From NCBI GenBank assembly GCA_003153855.1, contig PMBM01000137.1, positions 3,034 to 11,012 on the forward strand: 7,979 nt of DNA. The letters are read 5' to 3'. Position numbers and translations under genes: made by a program. Each line of letters starts with the position of its first letter. The stretch's first letter is position 1. Below are positions 6,925-7,979 of this stretch, in pieces. The notes under the pieces are model-generated. The model worked only from the letters and a program-made list of their open reading frames with translations, was not told the DNA's origin and searched no databases. This DNA is from Propionibacteriaceae bacterium (GTDB lineage Bacteria; Actinomycetota; Actinomycetes; Propionibacteriales; Propionibacteriaceae).

Positions 6925-6954
6925 CTGTCGTCTCTAGTGTTTTAGACTACTAAT
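6925..6954 (+). promoter_or_regulatory. Possible promoter of the second small gene
   Basis: CTGTCG at 6925-6930, a 17-bp spacer, and TACTAA(T) at 6948-6954 form a plausible sigma-70-like promoter in an AT-rich patch that stands out from its surroundings. The spacer contains the third operator-like site almost exactly. The -35 is weak (3 of 6 positions). Confidence 0.4.
6931..6946. promoter_or_regulatory. Putative LacI-family operator O3 (diverged)
   Basis: TCTCTAGTGTTTTAGA fits 10 of the 12 fixed positions of TCTnTAnCGnTAnAGA. It keeps both TCT/AGA ends but has TG in place of the central CG. It lies in the gap before the second small gene, between the candidate -35 and -10. It may be a third target of the same repressor or a decayed copy of the regulator's promoter region. 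Confidence 0.5.
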
Positions 6955-6979
6955 AGGAGATCGGATGCGGGGTGACCCA

Positions 6980-7050
6980 CATCTGGATCCCCGTCACCGG
7001 TCCGACGATGCCCGAGGCCGTCACGGTTGGCCTCTGGGGATCGTCCGCCA
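6980..7050 (+). pseudogene. Remnant resembling the 3' part of the LacI-family gene
   Basis: This stretch resembles nt 6446-6514 of the regulator gene. It shares an exact 14-base match, CCCGAGGCCGTCAC (6475-6488 versus 7011-7024), flanked by CGACGA before and GGCCTC and CCGCCA after, with small gaps. One frame still reads MPEAVTVGL where the regulator reads VPEAVTAGL. The equivalent of the last ~100 bp of the regulator and most of the following gap is missing, and the second small gene follows directly. The most likely origin is a tandem duplication of regulator plus small gene followed by deletion. The match is short, so homology is probable rather than proven. Confidence 0.55.
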
Positions 7051-7066
7051 CTACGAGAGGAACGCC

Positions 7067-7273
7067 ATGTCGATCTACCTCAGCTACAACGCGCTGACCG
7101 CCCGTACGGAGGCAGAGAACCTGGCCCGGCGTCAGTTCGATGCCGACGGTTTCGTGGTTCGTGACGAGCCGCTCCGCACCCGGGCTGCATCGCTTCTGCG
7201 CCGCATCGCCGACATGCAGATCGCGCTGGCCGCCCGCCTGGACGACTCGTCCGCACAGCCTCTGGCCATCTGA
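7067..7273 (+). CDS. Small protein of unknown function, second paralog (68 aa)
   Basis: The protein starts MSIYLS and contains DEPLRTRAASLLRRIA, then an Ala-rich predicted helix ending LDDSS. It is clearly paralogous to the 74-aa protein at 6671, while the middle (about residues 9-31) has diverged. No membrane segment, signal peptide or cysteine is visible. The ATG at 7067 has GAGAGGAA 4 nt upstream, matching the first paralog's SD, so this start is preferred. The frame is also open to an ATG at 6965 that has its own good SD (AGGAGA at 6955-6960). That would add 34 residues, mostly encoded by the lacI-like remnant read in a different frame. A promoter and operator-like site precede the gene, and a strong hairpin follows. 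Function unknown. Confidence 0.65.
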   Translation: MSIYLSYNALTARTEAENLARRQFDADGFVVRDEPLRTRAASLLRRIADMQIALAARLDDSSAQPLAI

Positions 7274-7295
7274 GCCGCAGGCTCCCGAAGCAACC

Positions 7296-7329
7296 AAGCC
7301 CACCTCGGGTCACCACCCGGGGTGGGCTT
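7296..7329. terminator. Strong intergenic hairpin, likely bidirectional terminator
   Basis: Arms of 15 bp (7296-7310 and 7315-7329, beginning AAGCCCACC) enclose a 4-nt CACC loop; the single non-Watson-Crick position is a T-G pair. There is no long U-tract, as is common for terminators in high-GC Gram-positives. It sits between convergent genes, 22 bp after the small gene's stop and 14 bp from the end of the BlaI-type gene, so it can serve both strands. Confidence 0.85.
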
Positions 7330-7343
7330 CGACGTCCCCACGC

Positions 7344-7697
7344 TCAGACGTCGCCGAGCCTGGACTCCAGCAGCGACCGTTCAGTCGGTGTGAGCCCGGC
7401 GGCCAGCTCTGAGGCGAAGGAGTCCAGGTCGACCCCGGGATGACGCAGAGCGTCGAGAACCTCTCCTGCGAGGAGCTGTTCGCGGGACGCGGCCGCCCTG
7501 TACAGCCAGGCCTTCCCGTCGCGGTCCCGCAACAGGATCTGCTTCTTCGCAAGCCGGTCCAGAACGGTCATCACCGTCGTGTACGCGAGGTCCGCGGACT
7601 CGTTCAGCACGTCGTGGACTTCCCGCACCGACAAGGGGGAGGAGGCGTCCCAGAGCACCTCCATGACCTTGGTCTCGAGCCCTCCCAGCTGCGGCAT
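7344..7697 (-). CDS. BlaI/MecI-family transcriptional repressor
   Basis: The 117-aa protein is of typical length for BlaI/MecI winged-helix repressors. LGGLETKVMEVLW opens the fold, and the recognition region reads AYTTVMTVLDRLAKK, followed by the wing (RDRDGKAWLYRA) and a C-terminal dimerisation helix region. The ATG at 7697 is chosen because it gives the family's usual N-terminus; no good SD precedes it. The frame stays open upstream to 7796, but that would overlap the divergent cydA. In the classical systems a BlaR1/MecR1 protease inactivates the repressor; no such gene is in the window. Here the gene is divergent from cydA with 58 bp between starts, and a BlaI-like inverted repeat lies in the gap. 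Control of cydA and of itself is the simplest reading, by inference. Confidence 0.93.
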   Translation of the reverse strand: MPQLGGLETKVMEVLWDASSPLSVREVHDVLNESADLAYTTVMTVLDRLAKKQILLRDRDGKAWLYRAAASREQLLAGEVLDALRHPGVDLDSFASELAAGLTPTERSLLESRLGDV

Positions 7698-7719
7698 GAT
7701 TGAAGTCTGCCCGATAAAA

Positions 7720-7748
7720 TGGCGAACTACGACGCTCCGTAGTACATT
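7720..7748 (+). promoter_or_regulatory. Candidate cydA promoter giving a leaderless transcript
   Basis: TACATT at 7743-7748 fits the TANNNT -10 pattern and ends 7 nt before the cydA ATG, the spacing seen for leaderless actinobacterial mRNAs. There is no SD before that ATG. A weak -35-like TGGCGA lies 17 bp upstream at 7720-7725. The inverted repeat fills the spacer and touches the -10. Confidence 0.5.
7726..7743. promoter_or_regulatory. Putative BlaI-type operator between the repressor gene and cydA
   Basis: ACTACG at 7726-7731 and CGTAGT at 7738-7743 form an inverted repeat with a 6-nt spacer. The ACTAC and GTAGT cores resemble the half-sites of known BlaI/MecI operators (TACTAC...GTAGTA), but the cores are 8 nt apart rather than the 4 typical of the staphylococcal sites. 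It overlaps the candidate cydA promoter. Confidence 0.6.
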
Positions 7749-7755
7749 CCGCGCC

Positions 7756-7979
7756 ATGGGCTCCGACACGATCGCCAGATGGCAGTTCGGCATCACGACG
7801 GTGTACCACTACTTCTTCGTTCCGGTCACCATCGCGTTGTCGCTTTTGGTGGCCGTTCTGCAGACGCAGTGGAACCGCACCGGCAGTGACCGATACCTGC
7901 GACTTACCAAGTTCTACGGCAAGCTGTTCCTCATCAACTTCGCGATGGGTGTCGTCACCGGCATCGTCCAGGAGTTCCA
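7756..7979 (+). CDS. cydA: Cytochrome bd ubiquinol/menaquinol oxidase subunit I, N-terminal part
   Basis: The first 74 codons are in the window and the gene runs off the right edge. The start matches CydA closely: RWQFGITTVYHYFFVPVTIA, then a helix to LQTQW, then RLTKFYGKLFLINFAMG and VTGIVQEF. His18 corresponds to E. coli CydA His19, an axial ligand of haem b595. With CydB it forms the high-affinity, cyanide-tolerant terminal oxidase in the cytoplasmic membrane. CydB and the CydDC assembly exporter would be expected downstream, outside the window. No SD precedes the ATG, but a -10-like element 7 nt upstream fits leaderless initiation. It is divergent from the BlaI-type repressor gene, its likely regulator. 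Confidence 0.97.
   Translation, partial: MGSDTIARWQFGITTVYHYFFVPVTIALSLLVAVLQTQWNRTGSDRYLRLTKFYGKLFLINFAMGVVTGIVQEF

Noticed and set aside
7344..7697. A beta-lactam resistance locus (blaI with blaR1 and a beta-lactamase)
   Set aside because: No BlaR1-type protease or beta-lactamase is in the window, and the repressor faces cydA.
7698..7796. Longer BlaI-type protein starting at 7796
   Set aside because: It would overlap the divergent cydA start and add residues absent from the compact BlaI/MecI fold.

Overview
The window is high-GC DNA with actinobacterial traits: G/C-ending codons, short intergenic gaps, an MMPL transporter paired with a YhgE/Pip protein, BlaI- and LacI-type regulators, and a probable leaderless cydA. 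The look of the coding sequence, including many CGTAC strings, suggests a Nocardioides- or Aeromicrobium-like member of the Propionibacteriales, but that placement is an impression and not a demonstrated result.

Region 1 (1-4433) is a two-gene envelope transport unit. The C-terminal part of an MMPL (RND-like) transporter enters from the left edge. It carries an unusual C-terminal extension resembling an ABC ATPase that has lost its catalytic motifs. It overlaps by 4 bp (ATGA) with a large YhgE/Pip protein, which has one N-terminal membrane segment, a long repeat-rich extracytoplasmic region and an ABC-2-like membrane domain. The overlap argues for translational coupling and joint function at the envelope.

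Region 2 (4501-5454) encodes a cation diffusion facilitator with an intact cytoplasmic site B but an altered transport site (Glu and Asn in TM2). It may be read through from region 1 across a 67-bp gap.

Region 3 (5455-7329) is the most unusual part. A LacI-family repressor follows two copies of a CG-centred imperfect palindrome (TCTnTAnCGnTAnAGA), 33 bp apart, which are likely its own operators. It is followed by a 74-aa protein of unknown function. Then come a weaker third operator-like site, a short sequence resembling the 3' part of the lacI gene but broken, and a second small gene (68 aa) paralogous to the first. This looks like an old tandem duplication of a regulator plus small-gene cassette, with the second regulator copy mostly lost. 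A strong hairpin at 7296-7329 closes the region.

Region 4 (7344-7979) holds a BlaI/MecI-family repressor on the minus strand, divergent from the start of cydA (cytochrome bd oxidase subunit I), which runs off the right edge. The 58-bp gap contains an inverted repeat with BlaI-like ACTAC/GTAGT half-sites beside a -10 element placed for a leaderless cydA transcript. This suggests that the BlaI-type protein controls cydA and itself.

No rRNA, tRNA, CRISPR array, transposase or attachment site was seen. All intergenic stretches are shorter than 300 bases.
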